From assembly GCA_937920475.1 (NCBI GenBank), contig CALEUX010000009.1, positions 35,660 through 99,659 on the forward strand: 64,000 nt of DNA. Direction: 5' to 3'. Each line of letters opens with the position of its first letter. Position 1 is the stretch's first letter. The DNA is from an uncultured Marinilabiliaceae bacterium (lineage in GTDB: Bacteria; Bacteroidota; Bacteroidia; Bacteroidales; Marinilabiliaceae). This document shows positions 36,622-46,772 of this stretch, one piece after another. The position numbers and the translations under genes are program-made. The notes under the pieces were generated by a model. The model made no database searches. It saw nothing but the letters and a program-made list of their open reading frames with translations, and was not told where the DNA came from.

Positions 36622-37708
36622 AGTTTATCATTCTTTGTGTCTGTCTGGTGTCATCGTCAAAAAGAATTTCAACAATATAATATCCCTTGTTCAGATGCCC
36701 GGTGCTGATGATTTGGCCCGACAAAGCATTTTTATAAACAGTAACGCATCGGCCACTCAAATCATAAAGCGATATTGTTGTTGTTTTATTATTGTTCCAG
36801 ATAACTGTAATGGTTTTATCCTGTGTATTTTGGTAAAGCTGAATGGTTACCGATGCTGACTGGGTAATTATACTGTTTGGATTACATTGATTAAGCCAGA
36901 TACATTCAACCAAATGAGGAAAATCAATGAATGGATTTCTATTCTGTTGAATGTTATAAATGGCATTGTTTCGATCAGTTTCTTTTTGACTTACAGGGTC
37001 TTGTTGATGCCATTTCAAGAGTAAATTTAAGGCCCAAAGTTCGAAAACCTGGTTGGATGTTCCATTTAAAACAACATCACCCTGCGAAGAAAGCTTTTCC
37101 CAGTTTGCAATTACATTTTGATATCGGGTAGCCATGTAAAAATAAGTTCTGGCTAAATCCCCTTTGTAGGCGTCAATTGGTTCGAATACCGTTCCTGAAT
37201 AGCCGGTTGTTAAATTGGGCCCAAGTTTACTGCCGTTTAATGATACCCTGGTTGGAGTCATTACTTCGCCATATGGATAATTGTCGCGCATGCCGTTAAC
37301 CTGACCGTCGGTAGGGTATATGTGAAAAAGGTCGGTATAGGCCGGGGCAACGCCTCCAAACCAACTTTGAGGCAACGAATGTTCCCGGTTATAGCATGTT
37401 CCCTCGGGGCCCACATTTCCACATTGGTCGGTTGTAAATGTATATTCATATGGCAAACTTCCTCCGGGATTATCAGAATAAATGTCCCATACTTTTCCAT
37501 TACTTTTCTTGTCTGTATTTACAAAATGGTTCCACAAACTCGAATACGATTGTGGGGTGTGGTTGGCTGAAATAATAATGTGAAGAGCAGTTTTAAGCTC
37601 AAAATCGGTTTTCCCCATGACATCGTTGTAATAACCTTCTGGAACTTGCCCCCTGATATAAGTAAATATACTTATTAGTATCCATAAAATAATCAACCTT
37701 AAATTCAT
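36620..37708 (-). CDS. Secreted endonuclease I with type IX sorting domain
   Basis: A 362-residue exported nuclease. A signal peptide (residues 1-20, YIRGQ) precedes an endonuclease I domain with the motif YNREHSLPQSW (catalytic H110) and the FHIYPTDGQVN metal-site region. The last 75 residues form a beta sandwich ending SLYDLSGR, then GYYIVEI and KQTQRMIN-like terminal residues, the Por/T9SS type A sorting domain pattern. It likely degrades extracellular DNA or RNA at the cell surface. This is good evidence that the organism has a type IX secretion system. Confidence 0.9.
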   Translation of the reverse strand: MNLRLIILWILISIFTYIRGQVPEGYYNDVMGKTDFELKTALHIIISANHTPQSYSSLWNHFVNTDKKSNGKVWDIYSDNPGGSLPYEYTFTTDQCGNVGPEGTCYNREHSLPQSWFGGVAPAYTDLFHIYPTDGQVNGMRDNYPYGEVMTPTRVSLNGSKLGPNLTTGYSGTVFEPIDAYKGDLARTYFYMATRYQNVIANWEKLSSQGDVVLNGTSNQVFELWALNLLLKWHQQDPVSQKETDRNNAIYNIQQNRNPFIDFPHLVECIWLNQCNPNSIITQSASVTIQLYQNTQDKTITVIWNNNKTTTISLYDLSGRCVTVYKNALSGQIISTGHLNKGYYIVEILFDDDTRQTQRMIN

Positions 37709-38452
37709 GATCGGCTTTAATTAAATTAATTGTTTATATAAATGCATCCACTTATCGACTGGTTTAAAATTATAATTGTTTTGTTTCCACAGAGTGTTAA
37801 GTCCCGTTTTTATTTATACTATAAATTTTGATGTTTTAACCATATCAAGAACAGCATTATATGTTGAATCTTTGTTAAACAGATGTCAGATAACTTGATT
37901 CATCCATAGCTTCGCTTAATCTTCCATTTTTTTGCCCACAAATTCATAATTTATTGTTAAAGGAGCTTTTGAACGAAACAAACAAATTGTATAAACAACA
38001 TAATGAGAGCAATATATAAAAAACAAATGCTGGTTTCGATTAATAAATCTGCCATTGTTATCAAATTTATGCATAATTTTCGCTTGAGAGATTAAACTCT
38101 TCAGTAACTTTAATATTTCATCTGTAAATATTTTTTAAAACATGACAGGATTGCCCTCCGCGCTGCAGAACAGGTTGCCACGACTTGTCGGGGGAATTGA
38201 CACGATGAATTTAAGTCTGTGTTGATCGACTTTGGCAGATGCTCGTTTCTTGTTTATATTTAGCTTGCTTATAATAACTTATTATTAAATTAATGATTTC
38301 AATAACCTTGTTTAATAATCTTATTTTGAGGTTGTAAAAGGTATAAATTAATATTGATCTTTCTATATCCAGTCAGGTTCCCGACGGTTAGAGAAGTCTG
38401 GCGTTTTAATGTTGACTGGTTAAAGAAAACCGTAAAAATTTGTTTTGTTATA
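37709..38452. other. 744-bp gene-free gap between the endonuclease gene and dtd
   Basis: No convincing coding frame, tRNA or long hairpin is seen. The gap is AT-rich apart from a GC-richer island at about 38150-38215, which includes a small CGAC/GTCG hairpin. The flanking genes are divergent, so both promoters should lie here. Confidence 0.4.
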
Positions 38453-38905
38453 ATGAGAGTTTTAATACAACGGGTAAGTAAAGCAAGGGTAACCACTCCC
38501 GAAGGGCACTGTAATTCGATTGTAAAAGGGCTGCTCCTTTTTGTGGGTGTTGAACATGCCGATAATTCAGACGACGCCGATTGGTTGGCATCGAAAATTG
38601 CTAATTTGCGTATCTTTAACGATGGAAATGGCGTTATGAATAAATCGGTGGTGGAAGTTGCTGGCAATGTAATGGTTATTAGTCAGTTTACTTTACACGC
38701 CCGCACCAAGAAAGGTAATCGACCATCTTATATGGATGCTGCGCCACCAGAAGTTTCAATACCATTGTACGAATATTTTATAGCCCAAATTGAAGCAATT
38801 ATTGGGAAAAAAGTTGCAACAGGTATTTTTGGTGCTAATATGCAGGTTGAACTTATTAACGACGGGCCTGTCACCATTTGGATAGACTCGAAACAAAAAT
38901 ATTAA
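38453..38905 (+). CDS. dtd: D-aminoacyl-tRNA deacylase
   Basis: A 150-residue proofreading enzyme that frees tRNA from D-amino acids. The N-terminus is MRVLIQRVSKARV. The active-site motifs SQFTLHA and NDGPVTIW are present. I chose the ATG at 38453; the frame remains open upstream to 38354, but those residues are not family-like. The MazG-like gene starts 3 bp after the stop. Confidence 0.94.
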   Translation: MRVLIQRVSKARVTTPEGHCNSIVKGLLLFVGVEHADNSDDADWLASKIANLRIFNDGNGVMNKSVVEVAGNVMVISQFTLHARTKKGNRPSYMDAAPPEVSIPLYEYFIAQIEAIIGKKVATGIFGANMQVELINDGPVTIWIDSKQKY

Positions 38906-38908
38906 ATC

Positions 38909-39232
38909 ATGACTTTAAATGAGGCGCAAAATCTAGTTGATTCATGGATAAATGAACATGGCGTTCGTTATTTCAGCGAATTAACCAATACGGTGGTTTT
39001 AATGGAAGAGGTTGGCGAACTGGCCCGCATTATGTCCAGAAAATTTGGAGACCAATCGTTTAAAGAAGCCGAAAGTGACCTTCACATGGCCGACGAAATG
39101 GCCGATATTCTTTGGGTATTAATTTGTTTGGCCAATCAAACCAATGTAAATCTTACCGAGGCTTTTAAAAAAAATTTAGAAAAGAAAACAACCAGAGACA
39201 AAAACCGGCATAAAAGCAATCCGAAACTATAA
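38909..39232 (+). CDS. MazG-like nucleotide pyrophosphohydrolase
   Basis: A 107-residue all-helical protein with the MazG/dUTPase-type motif EEVGELAR and, about 30 residues later, DEMADILW. It would hydrolyse non-canonical NTPs to NMPs. Length matches the short MazG-like members. It is in one unit with dtd and, 17 bp downstream, deoC. Confidence 0.88.
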   Translation: MTLNEAQNLVDSWINEHGVRYFSELTNTVVLMEEVGELARIMSRKFGDQSFKEAESDLHMADEMADILWVLICLANQTNVNLTEAFKKNLEKKTTRDKNRHKSNPKL

Positions 39233-39249
39233 TAGAACTTTTAAAAAAT

Positions 39250-40128
39250 ATGAATATGAATCCGTTATTTGATTTATTTGAAGAAGATTTTAAAAATATG
39301 CAGCCCTGGACGCCTGCTTCTGTTTCCGCAAAGGCATCGGATATTGAATTGCTTAAGAAAATGTTTGGATGCATCGATTTAACCTCCTTAAATACAACTG
39401 ATAGCAGCAACCAAATTGAGGACTTCTGCGAGAAAGTTGTAAATTTTCCTAAGTATTTTCCCTATATGCCGAATGTGGCAGCTGTTTGTGTTTTCCCTGT
39501 ATTTGCTTCTATATCGGCTAAATACTTAGCCAATACGGATGTTCAACGTGCAGTTGTTTCAGCCGGTTTTCCTTCGTCTCAGACCTTTTTAGATGTTAAG
39601 GTGGATGAAACCAAAAGGGCTCTGTTTTTTGGCGCCAATGAGGTTGATATTGTGATTTCCGTAGGCGAATTTCTCGAAGGCAATTATGAATTTGTGGCCG
39701 AAGAAATTCGAGCCATCAAAAGTGTTATGGGTGAGGCCCATTTAAAAGTAATTATTGAATCAGGGGCCCTGGCATCGCCTGAGAATATTTGGATGGCAAG
39801 TATTGTTGCCATGGAAGCAGGTGCCGATTTTATTAAAACCTCTACCGGAAAGTTAACACCTGCAGCCACTCCCGAAGCGGCATGGGTGATGGCACATGCC
39901 ATTAAAGCTTTTGAAAAGCGAAGTAAAAAAACAATTGGCTTTAAACCCGCCGGAGGCATAGTAACGGTTGACGATGCTAAACTTTATTGGGATATTATGG
40001 AAACCGTTTTGGGCAACAAGTGGTTAAACCCCTCCTTGTTCCGAATTGGCGCAAGCCGACTGGCAAACAATCTTTTAACCGAAATCGAAAAACTATCAGG
40101 AAACGAAATAACTGTGAGTTATTTCTAA
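39250..40128 (+). CDS. deoC: Deoxyribose-phosphate aldolase
   Basis: A 292-residue class I aldolase that splits 2-deoxyribose 5-phosphate into acetaldehyde and glyceraldehyde 3-phosphate. The Schiff-base lysine is K196 in FIKTSTGK, and NEVDIVI and FKPAGGI are the other DeoC motifs. An alternative ATG at 39256 would drop two residues. It is the last gene of dtd-mazG-deoC. Confidence 0.93.
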   Translation: MNMNPLFDLFEEDFKNMQPWTPASVSAKASDIELLKKMFGCIDLTSLNTTDSSNQIEDFCEKVVNFPKYFPYMPNVAAVCVFPVFASISAKYLANTDVQRAVVSAGFPSSQTFLDVKVDETKRALFFGANEVDIVISVGEFLEGNYEFVAEEIRAIKSVMGEAHLKVIIESGALASPENIWMASIVAMEAGADFIKTSTGKLTPAATPEAAWVMAHAIKAFEKRSKKTIGFKPAGGIVTVDDAKLYWDIMETVLGNKWLNPSLFRIGASRLANNLLTEIEKLSGNEITVSYF

Positions 40129-40195
40129 AACAAACTGTTATAACGGTTAATAAAAGTCCTAAAAATGACCTTAGAGGTAAATTTATAAAAGGGTT

Positions 40196-40231
40196 ATATT
40201 CATCCAAAGCTTTAAGGCTTTGGATGAATAT
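40196..40231. terminator. Stable hairpin, probable bidirectional terminator
   Basis: ATATTCATCCAAAGC pairs perfectly with GCTTTGGATGAATAT (15 bp, 6-base loop). It lies between the convergent deoC and sensor kinase genes. The flanks are AT-rich but there is no clean T-run. Confidence 0.55.
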
Positions 40232-40366
40232 ATTCAAATATTAGATTGGCCTTTAATCTTCGTAAAAAGTTTAGATATCTTCAATTCATATTGCACTAAA
40301 CGTCTTTTCTCAATTCTCGGGACTACACTTTTAAACATCCTATACAACTACCTAATAATATTTAGG

Positions 40367-43300
40367 TTATACCGCATCTTCAAAACCATCAATTGAAACA
40401 GGCAATTCAAAATAGAAGGTTGAGCCCTTCCCCAGTTCCGACTCTACCCAAATAGTTCCGCCCATCAGCTCAACATGCCCTTTACTTATGGCAAGACCCA
40501 GTCCGGTTCCTCCATAAATTGAGGGGTTATTATTGGGAGCCTGCCGGAACCTCTCAAAAACCAGATCCAACGAATCCTTGGGAATCCCAATACCCGTGTC
40601 TTCCACAAAAAACAGAGCCTTATGTTCCTTCAATTGGTATCCAAATCGAACAAACCCTTCGGAAGTAAATTTTATAGCATTGGAAATAAGGTTGTTTAAA
40701 ACCTGTTTTAGTTTCATCTCATCAGCCTCAATAACGAGTTCTTCTTTGTTATTTGGGATGATGGCACTCAAGGCAATCTCCTTAGTTATAGCACGTGGAG
40801 AAAAAACAGCTTCGAGCTCTTTCATTAATGAGCTGAGAGGCAACGGTGCAAAGTTGACCTTTTCCTGTCGGGTTTCAAGTGTAGAAATGGTTAGAATATC
40901 ATTGACTATACTGAGTAACTGCCTGCTGCTGTTCACTATAATTTCGGCATAATCGCGTTTGTCATCATCCACCAGATCCGTTAAGGTCAGCATCTCAGAG
41001 AAACCAATAACTGCGTTAAGCGGTGTGCGAATTTCGTGCGACATGTTTTGAAGAAATGCCGTTTTCAGGTTTTCGCTTTCTTTTGCCTTTTCAATTGCTT
41101 GTACCAGTTCTTCATTTGTACAACGCAATTCTTCATTCAATGCCATATACTCTTCGTTGAGCATGGCGTATTCTTCGTTCTGATGCTGAAGTTTAACACG
41201 GCTTTCTTCAATCTGCTTTTCGTAATTTTTTTGTTGAGTAATATCGCGACCCACCCCCATAAATCCTGTGATTTCACCTTTGCTATCGAATAAAGTATTG
41301 TTTTTCCAGGCTATCCACCGCCAACCCATAACAGTTTTAACTCTTTGCTCAAAATAAACCTTGTAGGGAGGTTTCTGTAAATCCTGTATGGCTTTTAAAG
41401 AAGCTGCCACATCATCTTCATGCATTTGAGGCATATAAACACTGCCAATTATCTCATGCTCTTCTTTTCCAAAAGTTTCGTAAAACGATGGGCTGGCATA
41501 AAGGTACCTACCCACACTATTAACAGTAATTACCAAATCCTGCTGATTCTCAATGAGCATCCGGTATTTTAACTCGCTCTCTTCAAGCGCTTTTCTAGCT
41601 TTAACATTTTCAGTGATATCACGAGTAACGCCAAGAATTTCGGTTACCTTCCCATATTCATCAGGCAAAAGAGTAGTTACCACTTCGGTGATTATTATCT
41701 CTCCGCCTTTATTAATTTGTTCCAGAATACTAACACTTACAACATCAGAATATTGGCCTTCTTCAAACGCTTTTAATCTTATTTTGATACGCTCCATCGA
41801 ATATTCGAACGATTGAGGCGTGAGCAAATCTTTTAATCCCATTTGCGATGCTTCTTCCTGAGTATATCCAAACACTTTTTGCATGGAAGGACTAAAATAG
41901 GTAAACCGGTCGGTTGGTAAATTGTAAATCCAGATAACATCGCCCACATTCTCAGAAATCATCCGGTATTTTTCTTCGCTCTTTTTTAGAGCCTGCTGAG
42001 CCATGATTCGTTCAGTAATATCAGAAAAAATTCCGGCAAAACCATTTTCACCCCATGGGATAAAAGATATATGAAAATGCTTGTTAAGTGGTTGGTGATA
42101 ATATTCCAGTTCGACCGGGATTTTTGATTCAACCACATGACCAACGAGGCTCATTTTTACAGGGCCATCGGAGCCGAAAATTTCAAAATACCCTTTACCA
42201 ATTACCTCACTGCGGTTCTTATACCAATGGTCGAGATAAACCTCATTGGCCTCAACTATTAAAAAGTCTATTGTTTGCCCCAATGAATTCCTGACAATCT
42301 CATGTAAGGCAACCCCTTCGGTCATTGACGAAAAAAGTTGGGCAAACCTATTTTCGCTTTGTTCCAGCATTTGGGTACGGGCTTCAACTTCTTTCTGAAG
42401 TCTGGCCTTGCGTGTACTTACCGAACCAACCACAAATGTTAACATTAACGACAGAATAAAACCAATAATGGGCGCAAATGAAAAAGCTATTGCAGGATGG
42501 TTTTCAAGAAATTGATCTCCTTCAAAAAAAGAATAATTAAAAACCTTGCCAAACATAAAGTGGGGGTAAACTGCTTCTAAGTCAGATCTCCTTTTTTGTT
42601 GGTCGAAACCTGCAGGGAATGCTGCTACAGCATGGCTATTTGCCCGCCCAGTTTCAATTTGTTGCTGAATTTCGAAAAATGCTTTTCCAGGGCCTTGAAC
42701 AGCAATGGCTTCGGCCAGCAATCGATTCGGTTCAGTCAAAACAAAGAACAGAGCCGCCTGAGGATCTGGCGCAGCAATGGTTACAGGGTAGAAAAAACAA
42801 ATGGCTTCTTTGGAACTCACCGGTAAATAAAATGGTCCGTCGAAATGGGTCAGGTTTTGTTTAAGCGTAAACTTTATGGCTGCTTCTGTTTCGTTGGTAA
42901 CATTTGGAAATGGGGAACCATCAATAAAAGGGAACTCAAAAGTTGGTTCCATAAAGATTAAAACAGCCGATGGTGTAAATCCCCGGTTGTAGTTTTCGTT
43001 CCAAACCGCCAATCCGGTTTTAAGAATAAAATGGTTACTCAATAAAGAAGCTGAAATGGATTGAAACTGCTGTTCGTCGAGTTGAGGAGTATTTTGTATG
43101 GTTTGCACCACCGTTCCCAGCCTGTAATCCAGATTTCGGATATAGCTCCGGATTTGGGTTGCCTGCACCGAAGACATCTGGTTGAAAATAGTTGTTCTGA
43201 AAATTCTCTCTATGGATATCAGATACAACGAAATGATGGCAGTAACTATTAGGCTAAATAGAAAAGTAAAAATTGCTGCCGGACTCTTCCACCAGAAAAT

Positions 43301-44080
43301 TCCTGAAAACTCAATGACTCTTTTTCGGGACAGGACAATAAATCCAATCCACAGAATGCCCATGAATACCAACGCAAACAAAAGCGGCAACAACCGAGCC
43401 TTCATAATCTCGTTGTCCCATTTACTGGCAGGCATACTCACACCCAAAACCAAAATGGGTTCGGTGGAACGAGGAATTAATACTGCCGAAAAACCTGTGA
43501 TAACCTCGGTACTACCATTAAAGTAAGGTCCAAAGGAGATGTAATCGCCTCCGGCAAAAATAGATTCCAAAACAGAATCAGGCCCTTTAAAAAGGGTTCC
43601 GGGGAGAGGGGAAAAAAGAGAGTCGTTTATTAATACAGATGGCCCATAAACAAAATTATCATTGTGTTGATAAATTGTCATAATCTCGCAACTATCCAAC
43701 TTCAGAGAAGTAAGGTATAATTGATTGATGAGCCTTTGATAATCAGGAGTCGTTAAATCCTCCTCAGAGAAAGAAAAAAATGGTAGCGTTCTGGGATTTA
43801 GCCCATTGGCAATTTTCGTTGATTGATTAACCAAATCAGCCCTGAAGGCACGATCGGCAACCTTCCCCCAATAGGCACTAATTATCCATCCGGAAACAGC
43901 GCACAGGAAAAAAACCAGCATAATGAATTTCTGTGCTCTCAATTGTCGTCTGGGAATTCCCATTATTCTGGCATTCTTATGACTCCTGCTGATAAAAACC
44001 AACGAAGTATAAGTGAAAGTCGACAGTGTCACAAATAACGCTGCTGTGATTCCCCAAAAGAGCACTTCATAATTAACCAT
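40367..44080 (-). CDS. Large membrane sensor histidine kinase (CHASE-like, three PAS)
   Basis: A 1237-residue kinase. Membrane helices (about 8-30, 50-70, 230-250, 270-295 and 545-570) bound two extracytoplasmic regions; the second has a CHASE-like pattern. Three PAS domains follow (about 590-700, 710-835 and 840-960), then a coiled coil and HisKA with the phospho-acceptor H1015 in MSHEIRTPLNAV. HATPase_c has an N-box (NNLISNAIKF), DTGIGIP and GGTGLGLAI. There is no receiver domain and no adjacent response regulator gene, so the output is unknown. Its promoter should lie in 44081-44189. Confidence 0.88.
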   Translation of the reverse strand: MVNYEVLFWGITAALFVTLSTFTYTSLVFISRSHKNARIMGIPRRQLRAQKFIMLVFFLCAVSGWIISAYWGKVADRAFRADLVNQSTKIANGLNPRTLPFFSFSEEDLTTPDYQRLINQLYLTSLKLDSCEIMTIYQHNDNFVYGPSVLINDSLFSPLPGTLFKGPDSVLESIFAGGDYISFGPYFNGSTEVITGFSAVLIPRSTEPILVLGVSMPASKWDNEIMKARLLPLLFALVFMGILWIGFIVLSRKRVIEFSGIFWWKSPAAIFTFLFSLIVTAIISLYLISIERIFRTTIFNQMSSVQATQIRSYIRNLDYRLGTVVQTIQNTPQLDEQQFQSISASLLSNHFILKTGLAVWNENYNRGFTPSAVLIFMEPTFEFPFIDGSPFPNVTNETEAAIKFTLKQNLTHFDGPFYLPVSSKEAICFFYPVTIAAPDPQAALFFVLTEPNRLLAEAIAVQGPGKAFFEIQQQIETGRANSHAVAAFPAGFDQQKRRSDLEAVYPHFMFGKVFNYSFFEGDQFLENHPAIAFSFAPIIGFILSLMLTFVVGSVSTRKARLQKEVEARTQMLEQSENRFAQLFSSMTEGVALHEIVRNSLGQTIDFLIVEANEVYLDHWYKNRSEVIGKGYFEIFGSDGPVKMSLVGHVVESKIPVELEYYHQPLNKHFHISFIPWGENGFAGIFSDITERIMAQQALKKSEEKYRMISENVGDVIWIYNLPTDRFTYFSPSMQKVFGYTQEEASQMGLKDLLTPQSFEYSMERIKIRLKAFEEGQYSDVVSVSILEQINKGGEIIITEVVTTLLPDEYGKVTEILGVTRDITENVKARKALEESELKYRMLIENQQDLVITVNSVGRYLYASPSFYETFGKEEHEIIGSVYMPQMHEDDVAASLKAIQDLQKPPYKVYFEQRVKTVMGWRWIAWKNNTLFDSKGEITGFMGVGRDITQQKNYEKQIEESRVKLQHQNEEYAMLNEEYMALNEELRCTNEELVQAIEKAKESENLKTAFLQNMSHEIRTPLNAVIGFSEMLTLTDLVDDDKRDYAEIIVNSSRQLLSIVNDILTISTLETRQEKVNFAPLPLSSLMKELEAVFSPRAITKEIALSAIIPNNKEELVIEADEMKLKQVLNNLISNAIKFTSEGFVRFGYQLKEHKALFFVEDTGIGIPKDSLDLVFERFRQAPNNNPSIYGGTGLGLAISKGHVELMGGTIWVESELGKGSTFYFELPVSIDGFEDAV

Positions 44081-44189
44081 CTTAACTACACTTTATTACC
44101 TGCTGCCTTATTTGTTTTTAAGCGGTTAAATTAATCTATTTTTGATAGTTATACAATACAGCCCTAAAGAAAGGCATAGTGGTAGCTAC

Positions 44190-45647
44190 TTACTTTTTAT
44201 AATCCCTGAGTTTTTGCAAAACAGAAAACATCTCCTTGTTAACAAAGCCAAATAAAAACAATACCCCTATAAAAAGAATAAGTACAACACCTTTAGCAAG
44301 CCATCCGGTTAACAAAGGCAGTCCCTGCAACTGGATAGCACCATAACAAATAGCACCCCAAACCACAACAAGCAGTAAATACTTCACAGCCGGGAAAGAT
44401 ATGTTTTCAAGTTTTTTAATCGCATAAATAAACCAGAGAAGTGCAAACAATTGAGAAAACAATGTGGATACTGAGGCTCCGGTTTTTCCATATTCCGGAA
44501 CCAGTAAAAAGTTGGCCGCAATATTGATAACCGCACTAACCACCAAGATAATCGATATAAGCCTGGTTTTTTTGTGTTTATTAAGCGGCAAAGTAAACAA
44601 TTGACGCAAACCGGAGAAAATAAGTCCGGCAATTAAAATGGGCACTAAAAAAACCGAGGCCTGGAAAAATTCACTCCCCATTGATACCACATAAACAATT
44701 TCGGGCGAAAACAACACAATGCCCAGGCCCCCAAAAGTTAACAAAACAGTGTAAAAATTTGTAAACTTCCTGAAAAAGGCCATGCTATCGCTGTTGTGTA
44801 GGGTTTTAAAAAAATAATTGGAATAGGAAGTGATTAAACTGGCCACCACCACCATCTGTAACAAATTGGCGACTTTAAAAGCCATTCCATACCCGGCCAC
44901 TTCGCCCAAGTTTTGGTATTGGTTGATTATGTGCCTGTCGCTCAGCGTTAAAACAGTAGTTAATATATTGGAAATGGCCAGAGGCAACCCGTACTGAATC
45001 ATTTCTTTTAAAATGCCTTTTAAAAACAGAGGCTTCATATTGGCCACCATCATGGGCAGCATGGCTAGCATGGTTATTAAATGAGCCAGCATTTGTGCCT
45101 GGTAAATCCCTTTAATACCGGCTTCTCTTACTTCCAGAAAATAAAAGGTAAAACCAAGCATCAAAACAATGTTGAGAGTCGTCCAGATGGTTTGTTGAAC
45201 TGCCTTTTGCTCCAGTTTGAGTTGATAAAAGGGGACATCGTACAACAATCTGAAAAAGGTTCCGCTTAAAAAATAAAAAAGCGTGGATGTTCCAATGCTG
45301 TATTGGAAAATGACATCGCTAAAAAAATAAATGGCGGTTCCTGTAATTAAAACAGAAATGAAACTTGTGAAAAAATTGAAACTCCAGGCAGTAAAAAATA
45401 GTTGTTTTTTTTCGAGACGAGTTTTCATTTCGTGGTACCAACGGGTGAATCCACCTTTTACGCCCCATCCCGACAGAATTAAAATAAACTGAAAAATGGT
45501 TTCAAACAGGGTTACAACTCCAAATTCATCATCATTTATATAATTCAGATAAAGTGGTATAAGTATTACACCACTCAGCTTGGTAATGGTATTGCCAATG
45601 CTGTATATGAACGATTGCTTAAATACAAAGCGGGTTTGATTTTGCAT
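44190..45647 (-). CDS. Polysaccharide flippase (Wzx-type)
   Basis: A 485-residue protein with about 14 membrane helices and the family's N-terminal pattern (YSIGNTITKLSGVILIPLYL). It would flip undecaprenol-linked sugar units across the inner membrane. It is divergent from the sugar-nucleotide genes at 45755, so it is probably part of the same surface-glycan locus. Confidence 0.87.
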   Translation of the reverse strand: MQNQTRFVFKQSFIYSIGNTITKLSGVILIPLYLNYINDDEFGVVTLFETIFQFILILSGWGVKGGFTRWYHEMKTRLEKKQLFFTAWSFNFFTSFISVLITGTAIYFFSDVIFQYSIGTSTLFYFLSGTFFRLLYDVPFYQLKLEQKAVQQTIWTTLNIVLMLGFTFYFLEVREAGIKGIYQAQMLAHLITMLAMLPMMVANMKPLFLKGILKEMIQYGLPLAISNILTTVLTLSDRHIINQYQNLGEVAGYGMAFKVANLLQMVVVASLITSYSNYFFKTLHNSDSMAFFRKFTNFYTVLLTFGGLGIVLFSPEIVYVVSMGSEFFQASVFLVPILIAGLIFSGLRQLFTLPLNKHKKTRLISIILVVSAVINIAANFLLVPEYGKTGASVSTLFSQLFALLWFIYAIKKLENISFPAVKYLLLVVVWGAICYGAIQLQGLPLLTGWLAKGVVLILFIGVLFLFGFVNKEMFSVLQKLRDYKK

Positions 45648-45754
45648 TAGGGGTTGTTTATTGCTACAAAATTAAAACTTTTGTGGTTATCTTTACATCT
45701 GTTTTTACACGATACCCATATTTGATAATTATTATCTGTTAACCAATTGTTTTG

Positions 45755-46771
45755 ATGACTCAATCTCCCATTCGTTTTGGAATTATTGGCTGTGGCCGTA
45801 TAGCTCAACGTCATGCCCAGCATATTGCCAACAACGGCCAGTTAGTGGCCACCTGCGATATCATTCCCGAAAAAGCTCAATCCCTGGCTTCCCGGTATCA
45901 GGCACAGGCTTTTAATAATTTGGAGCAGTTTTTATCTGCCAATCAGGGAAAAATAGATGTTATTTCGGTTTGCTCACCCAACGGTTTACACGCTGAACAC
46001 TCTATTGCTGCTTTACGTGTCGGCTATCATGTTTTATGCGAAAAGCCAATGGCCATTACTGTGGAAGATTGCGGACGCATGATTAATGAGGCCGAACGTG
46101 CCAACAAGCGACTGTTTATTGTTAAGCAAAATCGTTTTAACCCGCCCATTGAAGCATTAAAGCAAGCTATTGAAGAAAACCGGCTGGGAAAGATATTCAG
46201 CGTACAGCTCAGTTGCTTCTGGAACCGCAACGAAAAATATTACAGCGAAAGCAATTGGAAAGGGACGAGCGCCATGGATGGCGGAACACTGTTTACCCAG
46301 TTCAGCCATTTTATTGATTTGCTTTATTGGCTTATTGGCGATATTAAAAAGGTTTATCCAATAGTACGCAATTTTGCGCATCAGGAAATAATCGACTTTG
46401 AAGACACCGGAGTGGTGGCAGTTGAGTTTTACAATGGTGCCATTGGAACCATCAATTACACCGTTAACAGCTACAAAAAGAATATGGAGGGCTCCATTAC
46501 GCTTTTTGGTGAAAAGGGAACGGTAAAAGTTGGGGGGCAGTACCTGAACGAACTGGAATACCAGAACATTGAAGGATATACCATTGACAACCTGCGCGAG
46601 AGCGGTAAGCCCAACGATTATGGCGACTACCAGGGTTCCATGTCGAACCACGATAAGGTTTATGAAAATCTGGTGGCCGTACTTACCCATCACGGTATTA
46701 TTGCCACCAACGGATTCGAGGGATTGAAAACCGTTGAAATAATTGATAAAATATATTCATCAGCCAAGTAA
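45755..46771 (+). CDS. Gfo/Idh/MocA-family sugar-nucleotide dehydrogenase, WbpB/WlbA-like
   Basis: A 338-residue NAD-dependent enzyme. The Rossmann motif is GIIGCGRIAQRH, and the catalytic EKP lysine is K97 in CEKPM. WbpB oxidises UDP-GlcNAc-uronate at C3. The assignment depends on the neighbours: the next two genes match WbpD and WbpE. I chose the ATG at 45755, next to an in-frame TTG. The first enzyme of the route, WbpA (UDP-GlcNAc 6-dehydrogenase), is not in the window. Confidence 0.85.
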   Translation: MTQSPIRFGIIGCGRIAQRHAQHIANNGQLVATCDIIPEKAQSLASRYQAQAFNNLEQFLSANQGKIDVISVCSPNGLHAEHSIAALRVGYHVLCEKPMAITVEDCGRMINEAERANKRLFIVKQNRFNPPIEALKQAIEENRLGKIFSVQLSCFWNRNEKYYSESNWKGTSAMDGGTLFTQFSHFIDLLYWLIGDIKKVYPIVRNFAHQEIIDFEDTGVVAVEFYNGAIGTINYTVNSYKKNMEGSITLFGEKGTVKVGGQYLNELEYQNIEGYTIDNLRESGKPNDYGDYQGSMSNHDKVYENLVAVLTHHGIIATNGFEGLKTVEIIDKIYSSAK

Positions 46772-46772
46772 A

